Shown here: positions 42,993 through 54,791 of the stretch, piece by piece
Numbering within the stretch: the stretch's first letter is position 1
How the letters are laid out: every line of letters starts with the position of its first letter
Source of the DNA: Adiantum capillus-veneris
Lineage: Eukaryota > Streptophyta > Polypodiopsida > Polypodiales > Pteridaceae
Reading direction: 5' to 3'
Assembly (NCBI GenBank): GCA_014529385.2
Contig: CM043943.1
Coordinates: 98,204,855-98,268,854, forward strand
Length of the DNA stretch: 64,000 nucleotides
Notes under the pieces: model-generated
Told to the model about the DNA's origin: nothing
The model's database searches: none
What the model saw: the letters and a program-made list of their open reading frames with translations, nothing else
Position numbers and translations under genes: made by a program

Positions 42993-44111
42993 CACGTGCA
43001 CTCTCTCATCTCCCTAGCTTTAGGGCTCGCCCCCTCCTTTGTAGGGATTTTGTTGACTTTTGGAACACAAGCACCTTAGCCCCAGCAAGCACGACAAAGC
43101 ACCTCAAGCTCCCTAGTCAGCAAGCATGACAAGCACCTCAATCATCTTAGTCAACAAGCACAACAAGCACCTCAAGCATCTTAGTCATCAAGCACGACAA
43201 GCACCTTAAGCATCTTAGTCAGCAAAGCACAACAAGCACCTCAAGCTTGGACCGGGTTCCCACCTTAAGCACAGCCCTAGCTTACCTAAGGTCAATTACC
43301 TAAGGTCAAAGGACTTTTAACACTAACTTTTGGATGTCTTCAATGAAGCTAACCCTAAGGTCTTTAAGCTCCATTGGCTAGCCTTTCTCGTTGACAAACC
43401 ATCTCTCATTTGGACCCTTTTACCATTGACCCCGTGTTGAGATAGATCTGTAAGCACATGTCTATATTCTAACCCTTGTTCCATTTATTCTCCCACATTA
43501 AATGATCAATTCAATATGAGAAAATCATTTGGGTTGGTTAGATATTAGATTTTATGATATTGCATCTCTCTTGAAATGATAGTTGTCCTTAACTATGAGG
43601 TAGAAGAAATAAAGCCTTAGTCATTAGTCAATGTTTCTTAGAAGAAGAAGAAGAAGAAGAGGATTTTAACGTCGTAGGAAACTATCCCAAGAGACCTCAA
43701 AGATCTATCCGACGAGAAAGACCTCTTATTCAAGAGGGAAATGGCATAACCAATCTGCCACACTTGGGTGACAGAAAGGTTATATCGTTAGCGGGTAGAG
43801 GATCCCTTTTTACCCTACGACATCATTCCAAGATGGATGACTAATCCATTGGTGCTTGGGAGACATAGCTACCCCAAGCATGTCTGCTCCTTAGCCCATT
43901 TCATTCTCCCAAAGTAGAGTGACAAATTCTACTTGGTGTTTGAGAGACGTGGTCATCACAAACATGATTCTAAGCATGCATACTATTTAAATGTGTGCAC
44001 AATAAAAAAGAGAATTAGTATTATAAGACGAAATCATTGGTCATTTGAAAGAAATTTGTACGTTTGCTTACTCTAATGTAGCATTGTAATTGACAAGGTG
44101 CATACTATCCT

Positions 44112-44678
44112 TTAGCTGTATTCCTTGCATCCATCTAGCATCTTCAAAAGGATAATTTTTGAACTTAATAAAATACCATCGGATAATCTTACCATATCAT
44201 AGTACCTTGTCTTCATGCCAAAGGATAGCTTCAGGTTGTAGCACCTTTTGTGGTCTTTGATTTTGGGAGTGTCTTCAATAATTGGTTCACTTGGTGGCTC
44301 TCCTTTGTAGGGCTTAAGTAGGCTCACATGAAAAGCATTGTGTATGAGCCAATGGTTGGGCAACTTGAGTTGATAATCCATCTCATTGATTGGCTTCAAG
44401 ATTTGAAAAGGACCATAGTATCTTTTTGCAAATTTAGCATAATACTTTTAATGGCCCATAGGATTTTTGCTCGTCGTTTGCCTCAATCGAGCCTAGGGAA
44501 ACTTAAGTAAGACCCAATCATTTTCTTTGAACGTTAAGGCCCTTTTGTGCTTGTCAGCAGCAACTTTTTGCCTTTGTTGAGAAATGAATATAGCCTCCTT
44601 TATCTTTTGAAAAGATTCTTGTAGATCACGGCTATACTCATCAGTAGCAAAGATCTTCCCATATACTTTAAGTAGCAA
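44112..44678 (-). pseudogene. GP2 integrase C-terminus and chromodomain remnant
   Basis: 44678-44493 encodes VYGKIFATDEYSRDLQESFQ and a Lys-rich tail ending in WVLLKFP. 44399-44112 encodes MDYQLKLPNHWLIHNAFHVS, after which the chromodomain is lost by frameshift (PKIKDHKRCYNLKLSFG). Compared with GP1 the chromodomain is not readable in one frame. Confidence 0.78.
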
Positions 44679-44783
44679 GGGACTTTTAGGTCTTCCCTCT
44701 ATGATTTCAAAAGGTGCTTTTCTCGTAGAAGTATGGACAGTGTTATTGAACGCATACTCTACAAGAGGTAAGTACTTTTCTCA

Positions 44784-45557
44784 TTATGAGCGTTGATCTA
44801 CTTCTGTAACATAAGTCTTTAGTAGATCGAGTACCGTAAGATTGGCTATCTCACTTTGGCCATCCGTTTGTGGGTGATAGGCCGAAGAGAAATTCAATCT
44901 TGTACCTAGATTTTCAAAGAGACCTTTCCAAAAATTACTGGTCATTCTAGGATCTCTATCTGATACGATGGATGTTGGAAATCCATGGTGTTTGAAAATC
45001 TGAGATATGAAGAGAGTTGTCATTTGGTGTGCCTTAATAGTCTTTTTGACAAGAATAAAGTGTGCTAGCTTGCTAAACTTGTCGACTATTGTCCATATTG
45101 CCATATTCCCATGGATAGACTTGCGTAATCCAAAGATAAAATCCACGGATATATTCTCCCATGGTGAATTGAGGATTGGCAATGGCTGGAGTAATCCAGG
45201 TTGCTTCCCTCTATCATACTTAGTCTTTTGGCATACTACACATTTTGAAACATACTCTTGTATGTCCACTTTCATGGTAGGCCAATAGAAATATGTTTCT
45301 ACTCCTCGGAGAGTAGGTTGAATGCCTCCATGCGCCGCATAGGGAGGAGCACGGGATTCATACATGACTTTCTCACAAAGGGAGTGGGTAACACATAGCC
45401 TATTTCCATGGAAAAGATAACCATCCTGCAAGGTGAATGATTCCTCTTTCTTCCCCAAAGCAAGGGTTGACATTATGTCTTTAAAGTCAGGGTCAATAGC
45501 ATACTCATCTATCATAGAAGCTAGATCATTGTGAGTTGCTATAGACACCGCATTCAC
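44784..45557 (-). pseudogene. GP2 integrase core
   Basis: It holds the zinc domain (YFYWPTMKVDIQEYVSKCVV) and the core: ISVDFIFGLRKS, FPTSIVSDRDPRMTSNFWKG and SAYHPQTDGQSEIANLTVLD, with all three acidic residues present. The family's HRGIQ is HGGIQ here, so the first zinc His is kept but the next residue has changed. Confidence 0.85.
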
Positions 45558-45834
45558 TTGTGGTCATCGTGAAAGTGCATCGGCCACTTGATTGTACTTA
45601 CCAACAACGTGAGCAATATGAAAATAAAATTGCGAAAGAAAATTTTCCCACCTCATTTGTTTGCCGAAAATCTTGGTTTGCGTCATGAACTACTTGAGAC
45701 TTTGGTGGTCTGTTTGTAAAATAAATGGAGTCCCCAATAGATAGTGCTTCCATGTCTCTAGGACATGTAGAACAACTAAAAGCTCTTTCTCATGAATGTA
45801 TAAGACCCGTACATCCGTATTGAGCTCTCATATG

Positions 45835-46649
45835 CTATGGCATGCCTTTCTTGAAGCAAGACTGCTCCCAGGCAATCACCATAAGCATCACATTGGACCT
45901 CAAATGGCTTTGAGAGATCCGGAAGCATGAGGACTGGTTGGGAGGTAAGCTTCTCTTTGAGCTTGTCAAAGCATTTTTCTCCTTAGCTGTCCATGAATAT
46001 TTAATGTTCTTCTTTGTTAAGTCATGTAATGATCCTGCTATCTCAGAAAAATTTTCTATGAAGCGTCTATAGTATGCACACATACCAATAAAGCTTCTTA
46101 GCTCATGTATATTCCTTGGATTAGGCCATGCTTTTATTACCTCTAACTTCGATGGATCCATACGGATACCATCTTGAGAGATAACATGACCTAAGTATTG
46201 AATCTCTTGAAGGAAAAATTCTCTTTTCTTTTCGTTGAGAAAAAGCTTGTTCTCCCTCAATGCTTGAAAAATCACTTGGAGTAGAGGATGATATCATCAA
46301 AGAACACTCCAATGAATTTGGGGTAGGGTCTAAATATTTTCTCCATTAGACGATTGAACGTGACTGGTGCATTGGTCAAGCCAAAAGACATGACTAGGTA
46401 TTCATAAAGACCAAACATTGTACAAAACACGGTCTTTAGGATATATTCATCCATTATCCTTATTTGATAATAGCCACTTTTAAGGTCAATCCTATTGAAG
46501 TAGATAGATCCTTGTAGCTTATCAAACAGATCTTCTACTCGAGGCATGGGAAATCTGTTTTTGATAGTGATATGGTTTAGTGATTGATAGTCCACACACA
46601 CATACAGTATGTACCATCTTTCTTTTGCACTAAAAGGACGGGAGAACAA
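45835..46649 (-). pseudogene. GP2 reverse transcriptase, frameshifted
   Basis: 46649-46272: VCVDYQSLNHITIKNRFPMP, FNRIDLKSGYYQIRIMDEYI and PKFIGVFFDDIILYSK with the catalytic DD. The second piece (46275-45835) continues FFLQEIQYLGHVISQDGIRM and the connection domain. A small deletion at about 46272 causes the frame change. RNase H is only partly readable at 45560-45830. Confidence 0.85.
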
Positions 46650-46915
46650 AAGGGAAAGGAGCTAGACCTCACCATCCCTTTTTCTACCAATTCTTGTACT
46701 TGCCTCATGATCCCTCTTGTTGAGCTTGGGACGCTCAATAAGGAGGCTTGTTAGGTAGTGAGCTTCCTGGTAGGAGCTCAATTCAATGGTCATCATCCCC
46801 TCGTTTTAGAGGTAAGCTCATAGGTATATCATCAATGAAAAAATCTTGGAATCCTTTTAGAAAATTAGACAAGCCTAACTCTTCTTGACTCCTACCATTT
46901 ACATTTGATAAAACA

Positions 46916-47809
46916 TTACGATCTTTTAGGTGGTATAGTACAACCAGACTCACTAGCATCTATATACATGCTCTTTCCCCTGTAGATGAAGTAGATTTTC
47001 CTTTCAGTGAACTTCATGTTGGCAGCCATGCGGTTCAACCATGGTGCCCCTAGGATAGTATCCTCTTGTCTGAGAGGAGAGATGAAAAAGTCTTCTTTGT
47101 CGACATAGCTTTGGACATGAAGCCTCAACTTCCCAATCAAGGAACTAACGGAGGCTTGATGTCCCTTGAAAGCAGTGTCGGTCGTTACAATATCTCCCAT
47201 CTCGAAAGCTTGAATGCCCAATTTGGTGGTCAACTCCATTGATATGAAGTTGTGAGTAGATCCAGGGTCAAACAAGATGAAGGCATCATGCTCCCTTACC
47301 TTTCCCCAAGCATAGTAGAGAGGTGATCCTTTGCAATGAGCATCCTCTTTTGGAGCTTCAATAGTGGAAGCTCTAGGAGTCTCATTGAGGGAATTTTTGA
47401 GGCAAGAACGATAGCCATGTCCTTGCTCCCCACACTTAAAACATTTATGGTCCTTGTGAAAAGCTTCAAGCTCTTTAGGAGAGAGTTTGTTTTTACCTTT
47501 GTAAACTCCCTTCTCCTTGGACCGATTATTGTTGTTGTTGTTGTTGAAATTGCCTTGGGAACAATTTTGGGCATTGGTTTTTTCCTTTGCATTACTCTTG
47601 TCTTTGTTTTCCATGGGCTTGACATACCATCTAGCTCCTTGTTGGAAATTGATGCACGAAGCAACCATGGTGTGGTGGTTTACTTCGGTGATAGAACCAA
47701 GCCGTTGAGAGGTGACGTACTCGGCCATCTCTTCAGGTTGCTTTTGCTCGGCAAATTTCATCTTTTGAAAGATAGTAGCCTTGAGATGTAAATCCCAAAA
47801 CTTGTCCAC
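46916..47809 (-). pseudogene. GP2 gag C-terminus and protease
   Basis: Includes MAEYVTSQRLGSITEVNHHT, an Asn run encoded by a GTT microsatellite (47527-47544), zinc knuckle CFKCGEQGHGYRSC and retropepsin AFILFDPGSTHNFISMELTT. It ends in an early stop before the polymerase. Confidence 0.87.
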
Positions 47810-48714
47810 ATATTTGTGAATAGACTCTTAGGAAGGAGAGAAGCTTCATACTTCTCCATTTGGTAAGCACTTTGTCCTTTGCATTGCTTGCAGGGAATTG
47901 CTGCAAGATGGAAACTCGTAGAGTTTTCCATGTCTTTGGGGCTTTGCCGTTGTCACAAAGGCTAGCCCACCATTGACGAGCCGATTCTGGAAGTGCATAG
48001 CTAGACGGCATTGCTTAGAGGACTCCGTGAAGCCCTTGTCTCCAAAGGCCGCATCAAATTGCTGGATGAAGGCCAATACTTTGTTGATAGCACCAAAGGT
48101 GCCATCATAGGTAAGAAAAGAGATACTCTTTCCTCCCTCTTTGAACTTCTTGAGCTTTTGGGACCTTCACATGTAGGGTAAGATTTGCGATGTCCTCCCC
48201 TCTTGTATTCTCTAGGCAGCTTTCATCGAAAGAGGAGCAAGGTGAAGAAGAAGGAGAAGAGGGTGACCTCTTTCTTGCCCTTTTCTTACTTTCTTTCCTC
48301 TCTTCTCTTTCAGAGTGACAAGGAGAAGGACTATGGGTTGACAGTTTCCTCTTGGGAGGAGTTGGCAGACGTATAGGCCGTCGTCTTCGTGGAGCCACAT
48401 CTTCAGAGGAACTTAGGGATTCGTTACTTTCTTGTTCTTTGGATTCCCTCTCTCGTATGGGAGAAAGTCTTCTTTTGGGGGTCTCATCAAGAGGCCTCCT
48501 AAGCTCTCTCTCTCTCTCTTCTTGGAGAGCAAGGGAAATCCCATAGGCACGAAGTTGTTGAGTAACTTCGGCTTGCAAAGCAGGGTTGCCCATAGCTTGC
48601 TGCAACCTAGTAAGAAGATAATTGACAAACATGGGGCGCATCATCATTAGCACCTTCATGTGCAAAATTAAAGTTATCAATGTTCATTTTACTCTCTTGA
48701 TTATTGTCAGCCAT
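47733..48714 (-). pseudogene. GP2 gag N-terminal half, frameshifted
   Basis: ATG at 48714 (MADNNQESKMNIDNFNFAHE). One base change near 48635 shifts into the frame FVNYLLTRLQQAMGNPALQA, followed by an Arg/Ser/Pro-rich basic region. Two further frames (48076-47846 and 48011-47733) hold the capsid (FIQQFDAAFGDKGFTESSKQ, LPESARQWWASLCD). Confidence 0.83.
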
Positions 48715-49109
48715 GCTAATTATACTTATGTATAGAATACTTTGTGCTTTGGTACCCTCAAAAACCTTAGTCACTACTTTTCTTTACCTTTGAAAATCAG
48801 CAGTTAAGAATCTACACCCATGGCTCAAGTTGGTTAATTATAGGAGTAGTGGAGTGAGTCTAATATTGCAGAATTGTTGAGGGATAGCTCCTTTCAAACT
48901 TCTTATGGCTCAATAATGGTAAAGTTCGTAGGCAAGTCTAAAAAGACCCCATTATTAAGACCAAAGCTCCCGAGGTGTGCACCACATAGTGGGCTCAACA
49001 AAACCAATAATAGATCTCAGTCCCACTTACCCTAATATAATTAACAAAATCAATTATTAATAGGCTACTTAAGAACCTCTCTTCTTAAGCAAGAAAAGAG
49101 AAACCAAAT

Positions 49110-49122
49110 GCTCTGATACCAA
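49110..49122 (-). promoter_or_regulatory. Primer-binding site of GP2
   Basis: The minus strand reads TTGGTATCAGAGC, the canonical plant initiator-Met tRNA site, directly next to the LTR end. Confidence 0.9.
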
Positions 49123-50065
49123 CGTAATGGAAATGGCCTATGAACTTTGAGAATAGCGGAATTAGGAGAATTAAAGAGATAATTTTTGTGAAACTACTTT
49201 GAGAACATAGATGGTCAACGTAATTGATGGTAGAAACATAATCATAGTACTTAATTAACTTGGCATGAATAATACTTTTGCAAAAGAGAGAGTTTAGAGA
49301 ACTCGACAACAATTGAGGACCGGATTTATGTGGAGCCGGTCCCCCCTCCAATAGGAATTTGTATTATAGATTCTCCCATCAAGAGATACTTGGTACAATA
49401 CGATCTTTGTGTTCCTTGTGACCTAGGTGATGCAATGAAGATGGAAAGCTTCATGCATCACGAGCATAACATAGACTTTGTAAAAAACATGAACTATCCC
49501 AAGCCTCAGTCCCAAGACCTCAAACACCTTCAAAGGTGGAGAGAGCTAGCGGGGAATGAGGCTAGGGAAGAGGAAGAAGAAACATTCATAGGAGAAAGAA
49601 ATAGTTCCTCACTTATCATCACTCTTCTTGCTAGCATACATAATAGCATAGTAATGAAGATGGAGAAGATGGCAAGCTTAGCAAGAAGGAGATGGAGTTC
49701 TTGCACTTCCCCAAGTGAAGAATGAGAGCAAATGAGAGAGAGTGTGAGGGAGTATACCCCCCAAGCACACCTCTTTCTCGCTTTGATCGACCCCCCTTGT
49801 AGCTCATGCTTGAAGCTCATTGGACCCCTCCAAGCCTAGGCAATCACATGCAAGGCATATCAAGCAACAAGGGTAGGTTTTGGACAAGTGTCCTTCTTTC
49901 CCCTTTGAGGGAGAGAGGCTTGATAATTACTTAGATAATTATTTAATTAATCTAAATGCTCATTGCACCCCTTTTAAGCCTATCCAATAGGATTCAGGCA
50001 CATCTTGAGGGCAACATGGATAGGGACTTGACATGTGTCATTGCTGCCTCTTGAGGCTTGCGCTT

Positions 50066-50149
<84 letters not shown>

Positions 50150-50659
50150 CTCTCTCATCCCCCTAGCTTTAGGGCTCGCCCCCTTCTTTTTGTAGGGATT
50201 TTGTTGACTTTTGGAACACAAGCACCTTAGTCATCAGCAAGCACGACAAAGCACCTCAAGCTTGGGTAGTGTTCCCATAAGCACCTCAAGCTCCCTAGTC
50301 GGCAAGCACGAGAAGCACCTCAATCATCCTAGTCAGCAAGCACGACAAGCACCTCAAGCTTGGGCCGGGTTCCCACCTCAAGCACAGCCCTAGCTTACCT
50401 AAGGTCAAAGAAATTTTAACACTAACCTTTGGAGGTCTTCAATGAAGCTAACCCTAAGGTCTTTAAGCTCCATTGGCTAGCCTTTATCTTTGACATACCA
50501 TCTCTCATTTGGACCCCTTTACCATTGGCCCCGTGTTGAGATAGATCTGTAAGCACGTGTCTATATTCTAACCCTTGTTCCCGTTTATTCTCACACATTA
50601 AATGATCAATTTAATATGAGAAAATCATTTGGGTTGGTTAGATATTAGATTTTATGACA
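49123..50659 (-). repeat. 5' LTR of GP2
   Basis: 1537 bp. The minus strand starts TGTCATAAAATCTAATATC at 50659 and ends ATTACG (family ATTACA) at 49123. It contains a GT run at 50073-50148 and a cluster of AGCACCTCAAGC-type short repeats at about 50220-50390. It matches the shared LTR at 35981-43559 on both sides of the Copia-B insertion. Confidence 0.9.
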
Positions 50660-51900
50660 ATAGGTCTTTCTTCACCAGACTCAACTGTCAAAAAGTTTCT
50701 TATTTTTTGAAGATGAAGCCTGAATCTCGTCCAAAGCTTTGTGTGGCTTGCAAAAACATGGGGGTGTGCTGACAAGGTGAGTCGGTGAGGGTACCACGTC
50801 AATGGGCTAAGAGAGGAGTGGAAAGAGGACTCATTAAACTCTATAGAGAAATTTATCAGGTCAAAGCAGTGATCAACAATGAGATGGGAGCAACCTTAGC
50901 TCGTGCATTTGCTGCTTTCAAGCACGAGGAGAAGGTGGAGTGGAGTGCCTTTTTTGAGAGCAGGAGCAAGAGAGCTGCTCATCATGTGGTATCACCATCC
51001 ATTAATTCCAAAATGGAGGTTAAACCAAAACCTTTGATGTCGTATGCATCTCAACAGCTGCCTGAAGAAGAGGTGGCCATCATTTAGAAATGGAGAACCT
51101 AGCATGAGGAGAGTCTCTCCATAACCTCTGATTTGCTAGCCCAGAAAATGGATGAGGAGAAGGAGGCAAAGCTCTCTCTACATGAGCATATGGGCTCCAA
51201 GACACACATTGAAAAGAAAATCTTGAAGAATGGAAAATCTTTAAGTGAAATTCAGCCAGGTAAGGAGGGGTGTAGGGTTTTCAATCGTCTGCCACAACAG
51301 AAACAAGAGAACGTTGAGGACCTCAAAGCAGTTTGTTGTACATTGCGGTAGCTAAACAAGTATATAGGAGATGCCAGCAAATGCGTCTTTCATTGGAGTC
51401 TTAAAAGGAATTGTACATGTCATGTCACAGCAAACTATCTACCTTCGGAACGGAGATAGCTCAAACTAGGGCCCATTTTCTTTGACCTTCACCTATTGAG
51501 CACCCATTCATGGTACAAGCTGTGACAATGGAAGTTAGGAGGCAAGGCTACATTATTTTGCCCTTTCCCTTATCTCAAATCCTTTGCAAGGTCTTCTTTT
51601 CAATTTCTATACTTGCTTTTGTAGATGTGCATATTGTGGATTGGGCTTTGACGTTTCTATGCTAGATCTTGTGTGGTTGCACCTTGTCTTCACTCACACC
51701 ATATGGTTGCACTACATTTGCATTTAGAGAGAGCAGTTCTTGTCATGAGCCCATGTGTGAGGCGAAAGAAATCCCAAGCAGTTGGATTTTTGCAATGGGT
51801 TTCCAAGGCCATCTACAAACACCACTTGTAGCAGCATTAGGTAAATTCAGTAATGACACCCTTCATTCCATTTTTCATCAATCCCATAGTAATTGAAAAT
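50660..51900 (+). other. Unrecognised open frames next to GP2
   Basis: Short plus-strand frames at 50785-51087 (Lys/Glu/Ala-rich, VERGLIKLYREIYQVKAVIN) and 51133-51351 have coding-like composition, but I recognise no family. Stops at 51088 and nearby separate them. They could be the remains of a host gene or of an unknown element. The remainder to 51900 shows nothing. Confidence 0.3.
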
Positions 51901-51959
51901 TAGTTACGTAAGCTACTGATTAGGGTTTGATGTACTGTTATGTATTAATGTCTACACTA

Positions 51960-52700
51960 TCTACCTTATGAGTACTACACTTAAAATCTGAATACACAGT
52001 CACAATTTTAGAAGTCCATATACCAATGATAGTAGTACATTGCATCTTGAAGTATAAGTAGTAGCAATACAATATATACCACATTTAGCACAATGAGACC
52101 TTGGTTTCTTGAAGTGTAATTATTGGCAGTACCACATATACTACATTTGGTACAATAGGACCTTGTTTACCATAGTGCTCTTAGAGTCCTAAATTAGTGT
52201 GCAACCTAGTACTCTATAATATTACAGTTATACCCAATATTATTACTATAGTGCATGGTGGACCTGTTTTAGCATAGTGCTTATGGTATTTTACTTTAGT
52301 ATGCTTTATATTTCTCTTGAATAGCAATACTATAGGGCATGGTAGACTCTTGGTATAATAGTACTATTAGTATCCTTATGTAGTGTTTAGTATAGAACTA
52401 TAAAGTAGTGATGCAACAATGCATTGTAGATCTCATTTAATATGATACTGCAAGTGCACTATTTTTAATGTTTAGGATAGTATCACTCTAGTGTTTCACC
52501 TCTTAGTATAGTATCCTTAACTCATTGTAGTACTTACATAGCCCTTTAGTGAACGGTACATCTCAGTTAATAGTGCACTAGTCCAAGTAGACCATTTTAT
52601 TGTTTAGTATATTACCTTGGAATATTAATGCTAAAATGAATGGCAATACTCATTCAAAAATAGTCATTCAATGAATGGTACATACTAATTAAAATTCTAA
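51960..52700. repeat. Decayed tandem repeat with ~70-85 bp spacing
   Basis: A word like GTGCATGGTAGA(C/T)CT followed by a TTAGTATAGT(A/G)CT-like run recurs near 52251, 52334, 52418, 52491, 52549, 52636 and 52673, with weaker copies before 52160. Copies are strongly diverged. The region is AT-rich and non-coding. Confidence 0.5.
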
Positions 52701-53660
52701 TATAGTTGCATATACTCCTAGAAGACTACAGGGTTACAGGTAGGAAATCCATTCTTGCAAAAAGAGCTTTTGTGGATTCTAGAGGGAAGGAAGAGACCAC
52801 AACTTTTGTCAATGACTTAGAAACAGACATGTTGAAGGATGTGAAGAGCACTCCCTTAAAGGGTGTGTTCGAAGGTGATTTGCTAGAAGATGATGACACA
52901 TCATATGATGAAGACGACACATTGAGGAAGGTGAAGGAGTAAAGCAAGAAGGTGAAGTTGTCCACCGTGTTGTCACATAGCAAGAAGGTTGGTGCAGGGA
53001 CCAAGAGTACAGGGGATCAAAGAGGTTTCAAGCATGTCACACTTTGAAAATCTATTGTAATTGAGGAATGCCAAGATTCATTATGCCAAAGGTCACCACG
53101 ATTTATTGCTCCAATTCTTGTAGCAAAGCATGCAGGTGCTAAGGTAAAGTGTAAGCTCAATGATTGTATAAAGTCCCCAAAGCACTCACGAATTGAGCAA
53201 CCAATGGCTCCATTCTGTAGGTGATTTTGTTAAAATAATGGAGTAGTAGTTTGTATCAATTTTTAGGAACTGATGGCTTTGTGCAAACACGCATTTGAAG
53301 CCAAAGAGGCACAATATCGAGTAGTAGCACATTGTCAATGGAAGCTGCCAAAGTTGCAGATGAGGGTAACGACCTAGCAAGGGAGGGGGAACACCTACAC
53401 GACAAGGACTCCAGTCAGGTTGAGATAATGGTAACTAAGGTGAGAGAAGATGCAACAAAGCTGGTTTCAATTGTAGGCCAAGAAACAAAGAAGCTTGGAG
53501 AAGAACCGCTTGCTCTATGGAGGTGTGTGAAGGTGAAGGGCCTGCCAGAGAGGAGGGTAAAGCAACAAAGGAGCTTGGAGAAGAGCCACTTCTATCGAGG
53601 TGAGTGAAGGTGAAGGACCTACCAGGGAGAAGGGTAAAGCCAAAGGTCATGTAGAAAAAT
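52701..53660 (+). other. Unrecognised acidic open frames with an 80-bp tandem repeat
   Basis: Frames at 52706-52942 (ends in an Asp/Glu-rich stretch, LLEDDDTSYDEDDT) and 53332-53607 (Lys/Glu-rich) have no recognised domain. AAGCTTGGAGAAGA and GAGCTTGGAGAAGA, at 53491 and 53571, mark an 80-bp tandem repeat encoding a VKVK(G/D)LP segment. Confidence 0.35.
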
Positions 53661-54038
53661 GTAAGTAGAATCTAAGTAGATTATAACTTTTCGAAGGCAA
53701 TGTACAATTTGGAAGTGGTTTGACATTGTTTATTATTAATGATGTCTTTGTTTTAGGTTGTACGGGTGCCTTTGCCGCTGTCATAGGAGATTCAAGTTTG
53801 GATGATGGGGAGATATTGTGAGAGATATAGAGCATCACAAGGACCCTCTCACAAGTTAATTGAAAGTCTGATGACCTTCCCCTTTGTATCATGTTTTCCA
53901 TTCACCCAAAGACTATAGTAGCCAAGGTGGTGACTAGGCAAATGAAAAAGAGAAATTGACTAATTGTAGAACCATATTTGTATATGCAACAAATTTTAAT
54001 GAAGATTTTTCCCCAGTTTTGTTAATTTTGCATGCTCC

Positions 54039-54723
54039 ACTATTAAATTGATCATTTAATGTAGGAGAATAAACGGGAACAAGGGTTAGAATATAGACAT
54101 GTGCTTATGGATCTGTCTCAACATGGAGCCAAGGTTAAAGGGGTCCAAATGAGAGATGGTTTGTTAAATAAAATGCTACCTAATGGAGCTTAAAGACCTT
54201 AGGGTTAGCTTCCTTAAAGACCACCAAAAGTTAGTGTTAAAAAGTCCTTGCAAGCTAGGGTTGACCTTGAGGTGGGAATCCTACCCAAGCATGAGGTGCT
54301 TGTCGTGCTTGCTAACTAATGTGCTTAAGGTGTTTGTGGGAACCTTGCCCAAGCTTGAGGCGTTTTTCATGCTTAAATGAGTAAGGTTCTTGAAGTGTTC
54401 AATTCAAACATGATCTCTCAAGAGGCATAAACGACTGTCATGCTTAAATGACTAAGGTGCTTGAAGTGTTTAATTCAAACATGATATGTTAAGAAGCATA
54501 AAAAACACATGTCAAGATCCTCCCCATTTGACCCTCATGATGTGCTTGAATCTTATTGGATAGGCTTTAAAGGGGTCCAATGAGAATTTAGATACATAAA
54601 AATAAAAAATTAAGTTTTTTCTCTCAAAGAGGTAAAAAGAGGACAAATGTCCAAATGATATAATTAAATAATACAAAAGAGAGAGAGAGAGAGAGGGGGG
54701 GTAGACCAAGCATGAGAGGGGGT

Positions 54724-54791
<68 letters not shown>

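Larger units (their letters stand above)
35981..43559 (-). repeat. GP-family LTR shared by GP2 and GP3, split by Copia-B
   Basis: The LTR consists of 35981-36956 and 42857-43559. The minus strand starts TATCATAAAATCTAATATC at 43559 (family start TGTCAT, one change) and ends CCATTACA at 35981. It is the 3' LTR of GP2 on its right and precedes the leader and gag of GP3 on its left. Against the GP2 5' LTR it keeps about 75 bp (about 36541-36615) that the latter lacks. A GT run of 82 bp lies at 42909-42990. Confidence 0.82.
43560..49122 (-). mobile_element. Internal region of chromovirus GP2
   Basis: Flanked by LTRs 49123-50659 (5') and 35981-43559 (3', interrupted). From the right: primer-binding site, leader, gag (ATG 48714), zinc knuckle, protease, reverse transcriptase, RNase H, integrase and chromodomain to 44112, then 550 bp of 3' untranslated sequence. 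It is the same family as GP1 but more damaged. An (AGA)n run lies near 43640-43660. Confidence 0.9.
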
